Source: Billgrantia desiderata
GTDB taxonomy: Bacteria; Pseudomonadota; Gammaproteobacteria; Pseudomonadales; Halomonadaceae
DNA length: 64,000 nucleotides
Assembly (NCBI GenBank): GCA_011742915.1
Contig: JAAQTN010000006.1
Location: 95,094-159,093 of the forward strand
Reading direction: 5' to 3'
Made by a program: the position numbers and the translations under genes
The notes under the pieces: generated by a model
What the model was told of the DNA's origin: nothing
The model's database searches: none
What the model saw: the letters and a program-made list of their open reading frames with translations, nothing else
In this document: positions 38,639 through 50,673 of the stretch, piece after piece
Layout of the letters: each line of letters opens with the position of its first letter
How positions within the stretch are numbered: the stretch's first letter is position 1

Positions 38639-38716
38639 ATGCCCGGCGCCCTTGCGGGCGGTGCACCCTGTACGAACCACGGCGATGCCGCGAAATGCGG
38701 GTCGCCGTTTCGAATG

Positions 38717-39307
38717 TCAGCGATAGTAGGCGTTGGTGGTATCCGTGTGGTCGGTCACGTCGCGGATGCCGGCCAGCTCAGGGATACGCTCCATCAGGGT
38801 CTTCTCCACCCCTTCCTTGAGCGTCAGGTCGACCGCCGCGCAGCCCTGGCAGCCGCCGCCGAAGGCCAGTACCGCGACCTGGTCCTCGGTCAGCTCGATC
38901 AGCTTGATCTCGCCGCCGTGGGCAGCCAGGCCCGGGTTAATCTCGCTGTAGAGAATGTAGTTGACGCGATCCTCGAGCGGGCTGTCGGCATTGACCTTGG
39001 GCATCTTGGCGTTGGGCGCCTTGATGGTGAGCTGCCCACCCATGCGGTCGGCGTTGAAATCGACCACTGCCTCTTCGAGGAAGGGTATGCTGTTCTTGTC
39101 GATCAATACGGCGATCTTGTCGAGCTCCAGACGCTCGTCAGTGGGCTCTTCCTCGCCGGGCCGGCAGTAGGCCAGGCAGGTCTCGGCGTAGGGCGTGCCC
39201 GGCTGGGTGATGAAGATGCGCACTGCAATGCCCTCGACGTTCTGCTTTGCCAGCAGCTCGGCAAGGTATTCCTGGGCGCTGTCGGTAATCTGGATGATCT
39301 CGCTCAT
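38717..39307 (-). CDS. nfuA: Fe-S biogenesis protein NfuA
   Basis: Carrier that delivers [4Fe-4S] clusters. The N-terminal degenerate A-type domain (about 1-100) is followed by a Nfu domain with the cluster-binding [21 protein letters not shown] at 39307 ([15 protein letters not shown]) gives 196 aa, close to the E. coli protein; the reading frame continues to 39568 but without family support. Confidence 0.95.
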   Translation of the reverse strand: MSEIIQITDSAQEYLAELLAKQNVEGIAVRIFITQPGTPYAETCLAYCRPGEEEPTDERLELDKIAVLIDKNSIPFLEEAVVDFNADRMGGQLTIKAPNAKMPKVNADSPLEDRVNYILYSEINPGLAAHGGEIKLIELTEDQVAVLAFGGGCQGCAAVDLTLKEGVEKTLMERIPELAGIRDVTDHTDTTNAYYR

Positions 39308-39546
39308 GATGTTCTCGCTGGTCGGACGCGGCAACGGGGCCGGCCATAAGTGACATACCATCATGGTAAGCAAAAGCGGGCTTCGAGACAATCCCGACTG
39401 TTTTGCTCGGTTTTTGACCAGCCCTGCCCTCAAGCCGCTGGTTTTGCTACCATAGCCGGCCGACAAGGCCGCCCCTGCCAAAGAGCACCAGGATCCATGG
39501 GCGGCCACATACCTGGACGTGACTTCGCTGGAGACCGACCCGACCC

Positions 39547-43266
<3,720 letters not shown>

Positions 43267-43281
43267 GACGACGACCCCTGA

Positions 43282-43305
43282 TGCCCCGCGCCTCGGCGCG
43301 GGGCA
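43282..43305 (+). terminator. Terminator after metH
   Basis: Perfect 10-bp stem (TGCCCCGCGC / GCGCGGGGCA), loop CTCG, 15 bp after the metH stop. The run after it is CTCTCG, so the U-tract is poor. Confidence 0.6.
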
Positions 43306-43327
43306 CTCTCGAACCCTACGATAGAGC

Positions 43328-44656
43328 ATGCTGCCAGATTCGATCCGCCGTCGACGCATCCTGCGCCTAGCCACGCCGATCATCGCCGCGATGCTGACCC
43401 AGAGCCTGATCAACCTGATCGACGCGGCGCTGGTCGGCTCGCTCGGCGAGGTGCCGCTGGCCGGCGTGGGTATCGGCGGCTATGCCATGTTCCTGGTCAC
43501 GGCCCTGGTCTTCGGGCTCTCCTCCGGCGTGCAGTCGCAGACGGCCAGGCGTCATGGCGAGGAGGCCTGGCAGGTACGCGCCAGGCCGCTCAATGCCGGG
43601 CTGGCCATTGCCCTGTGCGTCTCCCTGCCGTTGACGCTGCTGTGCCTGTGGCAGGCGCCGCGCCTGATGGCCCTGATCAATCCCGATGCCGCGGTCAATG
43701 CCGTCGCGGTCGAGTACTTCCGCTGGCGCGTGCTGTCGCTGTCGGCCGTGGCCATGATCTTCTGCTTCCGGGGTTACTGGAACGGCATCGAGCAGAGCGG
43801 ATTCTATCTGCGCATCATGCTGGCGATGCACGTCGTCAACGTGGCAGCCAGCGTATGCCTGATCTTCGGCTACCTGGGGCTACCGGCCATGGGCGCCGCC
43901 GGCGCCGGTGCGGGCACCACCCTTTCGCTCTACGTCGGCCTCTTGCTCTGGGCGCTGCTGAGCCTGCGTCATGCCGTACCCAGCGGCTTTCTCGCGGGCG
44001 TGCCCCGGCGCCCTGCTCTGCTGACCACGCTGCGCCTGGCCACGCCTCACTCCTTTCAGCAGCTGTGGTTCGCCGCCGGCTATGCGGTGCTGTTCTGGAT
44101 TCTGGGGCGCATCGATACGGCCAGCGTCGCCGTGGGCCACGTGCTGGTTAACCTCTCGCTGCTGTTGATCCTGCCCGGCGTAGGGCTGGGCATGGCCGCC
44201 ATGAGCCTGGTCGGCCAGTCGCTGGGGCGTCAGGCCCACGGCGACGCCCATCGCTGGGGCTGGGACGTGGTACGCCTCGCCTGGCTGTGCCTGGCGGCCC
44301 TGGCGCTGCCCATGGCGCTGTTTCCGGAACAGATCCTCGGTGTGTTCCTGCGCGACCCCGAGCTCATCGCCCTTGCTCGCCTGCCGCTGCAGCTCACCAC
44401 AGTGATGATCGTGCTGGACGGTGCCGCCCTGGTGCTGGCCCAGGCCCTGCTGGGTGCCGGTGCCAGTCGCACCGTGATGACCACCACGCTCTCCCTTCAG
44501 TGGCTGGTCTTCCTGCCGCTGGCGTGGTGGGTCGGTGTGGTCATGGAGCAGGGCCTGCTGGGCATCTGGTGGGTGCAGCTCGGCTACCGTTGTCTCAACT
44601 CGCTGTGGTTCGTGACGATCTGGCAGCGGCGGCAGTGGCTGCGGCTGGAGATCTGA
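43328..44656 (+). CDS. MATE family efflux transporter
   Basis: 442-aa integral membrane protein with about 12 helices and the MATE fold: the N-terminal repeat begins RRILRLATPIIAAMLTQSLI with DAALVGSLGEVPLAGVGIGG, and the second repeat begins around TTLRLATPHSFQQLWFAAGY. Such proteins export cationic drugs or metabolites in exchange for Na+ or H+. It resembles the DinF/NorM branch. The ATG lies 22 bp after the metH terminator hairpin; substrate unknown. Confidence 0.9.
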   Translation: MLPDSIRRRRILRLATPIIAAMLTQSLINLIDAALVGSLGEVPLAGVGIGGYAMFLVTALVFGLSSGVQSQTARRHGEEAWQVRARPLNAGLAIALCVSLPLTLLCLWQAPRLMALINPDAAVNAVAVEYFRWRVLSLSAVAMIFCFRGYWNGIEQSGFYLRIMLAMHVVNVAASVCLIFGYLGLPAMGAAGAGAGTTLSLYVGLLLWALLSLRHAVPSGFLAGVPRRPALLTTLRLATPHSFQQLWFAAGYAVLFWILGRIDTASVAVGHVLVNLSLLLILPGVGLGMAAMSLVGQSLGRQAHGDAHRWGWDVVRLAWLCLAALALPMALFPEQILGVFLRDPELIALARLPLQLTTVMIVLDGAALVLAQALLGAGASRTVMTTTLSLQWLVFLPLAWWVGVVMEQGLLGIWWVQLGYRCLNSLWFVTIWQRRQWLRLEI

Positions 44657-44709
44657 TAGAGTGGTGACTTGACCTTTATATGTCTTTACGTATAAAAAAT
44701 ATGAATATT

Positions 44710-44726
44710 TATTCTTTCAAAGAATA
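44710..44726. promoter_or_regulatory. 17-bp perfect inverted repeat upstream of cysI
   Basis: TATTCTTT-C-AAAGAATA is a perfect palindrome in an AT-rich stretch (44673-44727) inside the 132-bp gap before cysI. The stretch TTTACGTATAAAAAATATG just before it could hold a promoter. A sulfur regulator (CysB or similar) is the natural suspect, but the site is not a recognised CysB consensus. Confidence 0.5.
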
Positions 44727-44788
44727 TGCCTGGGGCGTTATGGTGCCCCCTGACGCTTCGCCATTTCCCCTGCAGCAGGACCGGCTGA

Positions 44789-46441
44789 ATGTATCGCTAC
44801 GACACCCATGATCAGACTCTGGTCAATGAACGCGTCGCTCAGTTTCGCGACCAGATGAATCGCTATCTGGCCGGACGGATCAGCGACGAAGAATTCTTGC
44901 CGCTGCGCGTGCAGAACGGCCTCTATGTCCAGCGCTATGCGCCCATGCTGCGTATCGCCATTCCCTACGGCATGCTGGCCTCCTATCAGCTGCGCAAGCT
45001 GGGCGATCTGGCCCGCGACTACGATCGCGGCTACGGTCACTTCACCACCCGTACCAATCTGCAGCTGAACTGGCCGAAGCTGGAGACCGTGCCCGACATG
45101 CTGGCCGAGCTGGCCAGCGTTCAGATGCACGCCATCCAGACCAGCGGCAACGACATTCGCAACACCTCCACCGACCAGTTCGCCGGCATCTCCGAGGACG
45201 AGGAGGTCGATCCGCGGCCCTGGTGCGAGCTGATTCGCCAGTGGTCGACGTTCCACCCCGAGTTCACCTACCTGCCGCGCAAGTTCAAGATCGCCGTGAC
45301 CGGTGCCGCCGAGGATCGCGCCGCGATCCAGGTGCACGATGTCGGTCTGCGCCTGTGGCGCGACGACAAGGGCGAGGTGCGTGTCAAGGTGTTGGCCGGC
45401 GGCGGCCTCGGCCGCACGCCGATGATCGGCGAGGTGGTGCGCGACGACCTGCCCTGGCAGCATCTGCTGACCTATCTCGAGGCACTGGTGCGCGTCTACA
45501 ACCAGTTCGGCCGCCGCGACAACAAGTTCAAGGCGCGCATCAAGATCCTGGTCAAGGCGCTGGGCGTCGAGGAGTTCCGTCGTCGCGTCGACGCCGAGTG
45601 GGCGCATCTCAAGGATGGCCCCCAGACGCTGACCCGTGAAGCCGTCGAGGCGATGCAGTCCCACTTCATCGACCCGGAGCGTCGCGCCATCGGTGAAGAG
45701 GCGATTGCCCAGTTCGAGCGCCTGCGTGGCGAGAATCGCGCCTTTGCGCGTTTCGTCACCAACAACGTGCACGGCCACAAGGTGCCGGGCTACAAGGCCG
45801 TCACCCTGTCGCTCAAGCGCAAGGGTCACTCACCGGGCGACCTGACCTGGGAGCAGATGCACCAGGTGGCCGATCTGGCCGACGAGTTCAGCTACGGCGA
45901 GATCCGCGTTACCCACGAGCAGAACCTGGTGCTGGCCGACGTGGCGGTGGACCGCCTCGAGGAGCTCTGGCATCGCCTGGAAGAGCTGGGCCTGGCCAAC
46001 CCCACCGTGGGCACCCTGGCCGACCTGATCTGCTGCCCCGGCGGCGACTACTGCGCCCTGGCCAATGCCAAGTCGATCCCGGTGGCTCAGGCGATTCAGG
46101 AGCGCTTCGAGGACATCGATTACCTCTATGATCTGGGGCCGCTGGATCTCAACATTTCCGGCTGCATGAATGCCTGCGGTCATCACCACGTGGGCCACAT
46201 CGGCATTCTCGGCGTCGACAAGAAGGGCGAGGAGTGGTACCAGATCTCCCTCGGCGGCGCCCAGGGCAACGACTCCTCGCTGGGCAAGATTCTCGGCCCC
46301 TCGTTCGACCGCGAGAGCGTGCCCGACGTCATCGACAAGGTACTGCAGGTCTACGTCGGCGAGCGTGCCGAAGGCGAGACCTTCATCGAAACGTATCGCC
46401 GTATCGGCCTCAAGCCATTCAAGGAGCGGGTCTATGCCTGA
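44789..46441 (+). CDS. cysI: Sulfite reductase hemoprotein (nitrite/sulfite reductase family)
   Basis: Siroheme-Fe4S4 enzyme reducing sulfite to sulfide in assimilation. The two cluster cysteine pairs are C-x5-C (Cys416-Cys422, CPGGDYC) and C-x3-C (Cys459-Cys463, CMNAC). Paired ferredoxin-like repeats are seen at DYDRGYGHFTTRTNLQLNW and ADEFSYGEIRVTHEQNLVL. It is the one-subunit form found with DUF934 in pseudomonads and relatives, not the E. coli CysIJ type. 550 aa. The 3' end overlaps the DUF934 gene by 8 bp. Confidence 0.93.
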   Translation: MYRYDTHDQTLVNERVAQFRDQMNRYLAGRISDEEFLPLRVQNGLYVQRYAPMLRIAIPYGMLASYQLRKLGDLARDYDRGYGHFTTRTNLQLNWPKLETVPDMLAELASVQMHAIQTSGNDIRNTSTDQFAGISEDEEVDPRPWCELIRQWSTFHPEFTYLPRKFKIAVTGAAEDRAAIQVHDVGLRLWRDDKGEVRVKVLAGGGLGRTPMIGEVVRDDLPWQHLLTYLEALVRVYNQFGRRDNKFKARIKILVKALGVEEFRRRVDAEWAHLKDGPQTLTREAVEAMQSHFIDPERRAIGEEAIAQFERLRGENRAFARFVTNNVHGHKVPGYKAVTLSLKRKGHSPGDLTWEQMHQVADLADEFSYGEIRVTHEQNLVLADVAVDRLEELWHRLEELGLANPTVGTLADLICCPGGDYCALANAKSIPVAQAIQERFEDIDYLYDLGPLDLNISGCMNACGHHHVGHIGILGVDKKGEEWYQISLGGAQGNDSSLGKILGPSFDRESVPDVIDKVLQVYVGERAEGETFIETYRRIGLKPFKERVYA

Positions 46442-46970
46442 TCAGAACGCCACCCAGCGCCCTTTCATCCGTGACGGCAAGCCGGCCGAGGACCGCTGGC
46501 TGCTGATTCGCGATGCCGAAGCGGAGCTGCCGGCTTCCAGCCCTGCCATCGTGCCGCTGGCACGCTGGCAGGCGCTGGAAGGCAGCGCCGAGCTGGCGCC
46601 GTGGCTTGCCAGCGACACCGAGCTGACGCCGGAGCTGGCCGAACAGCTGGCAGCAGCCCCGCTGATCGCCATCGACTTCCCCAGGTTCACCGATGGCCGC
46701 GGCTACAGCCTGGCGCGCCTGCTGCGCGAGCGCTACGGCTTCGATGGCGAGATTCGCGCCATCGGCGACGTACTGGTCGATCAGGCCTTCTTCCTCACCC
46801 GCTGCGGCTTCAATGCGCTGTCGCTGCGGGAAGATCAGTGGCTGGAAGATGCGCTGCACGCGCTGAATGCCTTCAGCCGCGCCTATCAGCCTGCCGTCGA
46901 TGTGAGCGAGCCGCTGTTCCGCCAGCGCATGCGCGAAGCCGTCAAGCGGGCGGAGCCAGCGCTGGCCTAG
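46434..46970 (+). CDS. DUF934 protein, sulfite-reductase partner
   Basis: 178-aa protein of the DUF934 family, nearly always encoded right after this type of cysI. Visible signature: IAIDFPRFTDGRGYSLARLL, GEIRAIGDVLVDQAFFLTRC, GFNALSL. ATG 46434 lies inside the end of cysI, so translation is coupled. It is presumed to serve sulfite reductase assembly or electron supply; no activity is established from sequence. Confidence 0.88.
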   Translation: MPDQNATQRPFIRDGKPAEDRWLLIRDAEAELPASSPAIVPLARWQALEGSAELAPWLASDTELTPELAEQLAAAPLIAIDFPRFTDGRGYSLARLLRERYGFDGEIRAIGDVLVDQAFFLTRCGFNALSLREDQWLEDALHALNAFSRAYQPAVDVSEPLFRQRMREAVKRAEPALA

Positions 46971-47007
46971 CCCCGCATACGGCTCCCTTGGCGCGTCATT
47001 CAGAAAG

Positions 47008-47030
47008 AAAGCCGGCCTCGTGCCGGCTTT
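47008..47030. terminator. Bidirectional terminator between cysI operon and smr
   Basis: Stem AAAGCCGGC / GCCGGCTTT with loop CTCGT and A-rich left, T-rich right flanks (GAAAGAAAGCC ... GGCTTTTCG), located between two convergent genes. It can serve both strands. Confidence 0.75.
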
Positions 47031-47060
47031 TCGTCGTCGGGTAAACGAACGGCCTTGCGC

Positions 47061-47654
47061 TCAGCCGCGACGCTTCTGCTGACGCTCGCGGTTGTCCGCC
47101 CTCGCCCGCTCGCTCTTGCGCAGCATCACCCAGGTCGCGCCCAGACCGCCGTCGGCCTGCTGAGCAGAAGCGAAAGCCTGCACCTCCTCGAACTGCACCA
47201 GCCATTTGGCCAGGTAGGAGCGCAGCACGTTGGCGGGGCTGTCGATCTCCTGCCCGCGGCCATGCACGATCAGCAGCGAGCGCAAGTCGTGGGCGTAGGC
47301 TTCGCGAATGAAGGGCGGCAGCATCCGACGACACTCCGCCAGCGGGCGGCGCAGCAGATGCAGGCGCGACTGGGCGGGATAGCCGCCGTGTCGCAGACGA
47401 TCCACGACGCCCTGCTGGATGCCGTCGCGGCGAAAGGCCAGGGGATCGAACGGTGGCACCAGCTCGACGAAGTCGTCCGACAGGAAATTGTTCTCCCCGA
47501 GCTCTGCCTGGGCGCTCTCGCGGCGAGCCAGTTGTGCCTCGCTGGGCCGGCTGCGGCGTGGGCCCGGGTCGGCTCGATTGGCGCTCCTGCGCAGTGGCTT
47601 CACATCCCCCACCAATGCCCGGAAGTCCTGATCCTCGTGTGCTGAGTGCGTCAT
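47061..47654 (-). CDS. Smr domain protein
   Basis: 197-aa protein with a C-terminal Smr (small MutS-related) domain, a putative nicking or RNA-processing endonuclease module. The core is SRLHLLRRPLAECRRMLPPF and LLIVHGRGQEIDSPANVLR; the usual DLHG is changed to LHLL. GGAGG lies 6 bases before the ATG at 47654. It is the SmrA/YdaL type found alone in gammaproteobacteria. Confidence 0.88.
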   Translation of the reverse strand: MTHSAHEDQDFRALVGDVKPLRRSANRADPGPRRSRPSEAQLARRESAQAELGENNFLSDDFVELVPPFDPLAFRRDGIQQGVVDRLRHGGYPAQSRLHLLRRPLAECRRMLPPFIREAYAHDLRSLLIVHGRGQEIDSPANVLRSYLAKWLVQFEEVQAFASAQQADGGLGATWVMLRKSERARADNRERQQKRRG

Positions 47655-47777
47655 GGGCAACCTCCGCTGTGATCGAGCCTCGACTTGCATCCTAACAGAG
47701 CCCACTGGCGGCGGAGAACCGGACAACCGCCCTCTCACCGTGGCAGGATGTGGTTTCACATGTCACAGGGAGACGAC

Positions 47778-48227
47778 ATGCGCCTGCGTCATTACGTTCT
47801 CGTCATGCTGTTCGGCCTGCTCGCCCTGGCCGGCTGGCTGTGGCTCACCATGCTGAGTCCTTATACCTACGATCGCCCCGCTCATCTACCTGAGATCGAG
47901 GCCGGCGAGCATGCCGTGTTCGTCTACGGCACGCTGCGTTTTGCCCCGGTGCGCTGGGTGGTCATGGGGCGTGCGGGAGAGACCGAGACAGCCGTGCTCG
48001 AAGGTTTTCGCCGCGAGCGCCTCGATCTGGTCGAAGCGCCCGACGAGCGAGTGCTGGGCGAGCTGGTGGTGGTCGATGCCGACGAGCTGGAGCGGCTCGA
48101 CCGCTATGAGCGGCTGGGAATCCGCTATCAGCGTGTTCCCATGCGCCTGGCGGATGGCCGCATGGCGTGGGTCTATCGTCGCCTCGACGAGGCTGCACGA
48201 CCTGCCGAGGTCAATGCAAGCGACTGA
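47778..48227 (+). CDS. Membrane-anchored gamma-glutamylcyclotransferase-like protein
   Basis: 149 aa. The N-terminus has one hydrophobic segment (YVLVMLFGLLALAGWLWLTM, about 6-25), then a GGCT/AIG2-like domain with VFVYGTLR, EGFRRERL, and GELVVVDADELERLDRYE, where a glutamate typically acts as catalyst. These domains act on gamma-glutamyl or related compounds; the membrane anchor is unusual for the fold. ATG 47778 follows GGGAGACGAC; an upstream in-frame start at 47685 adds no recognisable sequence. Confidence 0.78.
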   Translation: MRLRHYVLVMLFGLLALAGWLWLTMLSPYTYDRPAHLPEIEAGEHAVFVYGTLRFAPVRWVVMGRAGETETAVLEGFRRERLDLVEAPDERVLGELVVVDADELERLDRYERLGIRYQRVPMRLADGRMAWVYRRLDEAARPAEVNASD

Positions 48228-48317
48228 TCGGCGCAGAGATTCCGGGCGTCACAGTTGTGGTCGACATGACCCCCCTTCTACAATACGGACCAGTTTTCAC
48301 GGATCGAGGAGTCGCGC

Positions 48318-48674
48318 ATGGCCATTACGCTCTACCACAACCCCCGTTGCTCGAAGTCGCGCCAGGCGCTGGCGCTGCTCGAGGAGCGCGGCGCCGAGGT
48401 CAGGGTGCGTCGCTATCTCGACGAACCGCTCAGCGAAGAGGAGCTGCGTGACCTCATGTCGCGGCTCGACGCCGACGGCGAGGCCCTGGTGCGCACCAAG
48501 GAGACGGAGTGGAAGGAAGTCGCAGACACTAATCTGCAGGATCAGGAGCAGGTGATAGGCGTACTGGTGCGCTATCCCAAGCTGATGGAGCGCCCCATCG
48601 CCGACGACGGTAAGCGCGCCGTCATCGGTCGGCCACCCGAAGACGTGCTGGCCCTGCTTCACGCCCGCGACTGA
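48318..48674 (+). CDS. ArsC-family reductase
   Basis: 118-aa thioredoxin-fold protein of the glutaredoxin-type arsenate reductase family, with the catalytic cysteine in YHNPRCSKSRQAL and YPKLMERPIADDGKRAVIGRPP. It could be ArsC or the uncharacterised YfgD group; no ars operon genes are nearby, which favours the latter. It precedes wrbA by 27 bp. Confidence 0.88.
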   Translation: MAITLYHNPRCSKSRQALALLEERGAEVRVRRYLDEPLSEEELRDLMSRLDADGEALVRTKETEWKEVADTNLQDQEQVIGVLVRYPKLMERPIADDGKRAVIGRPPEDVLALLHARD

Positions 48675-49720
<1,046 letters not shown>

Positions 49721-49810
49721 TGCTCCATACTGAACGTGGCGGATGCGCCGAGGGTGTTGTGCTGCTCTCGCACAGCGGCGACCATAGATGACAAAGACTA
49801 GGAGTACGCC

Positions 49811-50452
49811 ATGACACGCAACATTGCCGATATCCGGCGCGATTACGAGGGCGGCAGGCTCGAGGAAAGCATGGTGCCCGCCGAGCCCATGGTGCTGTTC
49901 GACGAGTGGCTGACGCTGGCGCTCGATGCCGAGGGCCAGGACGGCAACGTGATGACCCTCGCCACGGTGGACAGCCAGGGGCTGCCCCATGCGCGCATCG
50001 TACTGCTGAAGGGCTCCGATGAGCGCGGTCTGGTCTTCTACACCAACTACCACAGCCACAAGGGCAGCGAGCTGGCCAACGTGCCGCATGCCGCGCTGGT
50101 GTTCTGGTGGCCCTCCCTGGGACGTCAGGTACGGGTAGAGGGACGGGTGGAGCTGGTCGGCGAGGAGGAGTCGGATGCCTATTTCAATAGCCGGCCCCGC
50201 GCCAGTCAGCTGGGCGCCTGGGTTGCCACTCAGAGCGTGGTGATCCCCGACCGGCACTGGATCGAAGAGCGTCAGCACCGTTTCGAGCAGGCCTACGAGG
50301 GTCAGGACATTCCGCGTCCGGTGCATTGGGGCGGCTATCGCGTGGTGCCGGACATGATCGAATTCTGGCAGGGTCAGCCGAGCCGGCTGCACGACCGCAT
50401 CCGCTACGAGCACCGCGAGGGGAGCTGGCGCTCCTTCCGCCTCGCCCCGTGA
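49811..50452 (+). CDS. pdxH: Pyridoxine/pyridoxamine 5'-phosphate oxidase
   Basis: FMN enzyme making pyridoxal 5'-phosphate. Signature regions: MTLATVDSQGLPHARIVLLK, FYTNYHSHKGSELA, FWWPSLGRQVRVEGRVE, SRPRASQLGAWVATQS, and the C-terminal RLHDRIRYE. 213 aa with AGGAG upstream of the ATG. Confidence 0.96.
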   Translation: MTRNIADIRRDYEGGRLEESMVPAEPMVLFDEWLTLALDAEGQDGNVMTLATVDSQGLPHARIVLLKGSDERGLVFYTNYHSHKGSELANVPHAALVFWWPSLGRQVRVEGRVELVGEEESDAYFNSRPRASQLGAWVATQSVVIPDRHWIEERQHRFEQAYEGQDIPRPVHWGGYRVVPDMIEFWQGQPSRLHDRIRYEHREGSWRSFRLAP

Positions 50453-50468
50453 GCTGAGCGGCAGGAAG

Positions 50469-50519
50469 CCCTGATTTCATGTAACGAGCGAAGATATCGA
50501 GCGCAGTAATGAATCAGGG
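50469..50519. repeat. 51-bp imperfect inverted repeat after pdxH
   Basis: The arms CCCTGATT (50469-50476) and AATCAGGG (50512-50519) bracket a partly complementary interior centred on GATATC. It lies 17 bp after pdxH and 9 bp before a MITE-like element. It could be the pdxH terminator or a separate REP-like palindrome. Confidence 0.5.
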
Positions 50520-50527
50520 TTTCCGCT

Positions 50528-50673
50528 AGGGAACTGCTGAACAAATAGGCGAGCGGAGTGAAGCGCAAGGCGCACGGAGCACAGGAACCGGAGCATATGG
50601 GGTATATGTGAGGATTCCGAGCACCGCGCAACGCAGCGATTTGCCCGCGCAGACATTTGTGCAGCGTTTCCCT
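50528..50673. mobile_element. MITE-like element, type 2 copy A (AGGGAA ends)
   Basis: 146 bp, non-coding, bounded by 19-bp inverted repeats AGGGAACTGCTGAACAAAT (left) and ATTTGTGCAGCGTTTCCCT (right), 16 of 19 matched, flanked by TA on both sides (50527-50528, 50673-50674). The core is CGGAG, stem-loop CATAT-GGGGT-ATATG (50594-50608), TGAGGATTCCGAG. It is closely similar, in reverse orientation, to 60640-60851. The right end plus TA forms the TAG stop of the acetyltransferase gene. Confidence 0.85.

Noticed and set aside
39308-39546. Possible cobalamin or SAM riboswitch before metH
   Set aside because: No B12-box or SAM-I-like conserved core was seen in the 239-bp gap; only short non-specific inverted repeats.
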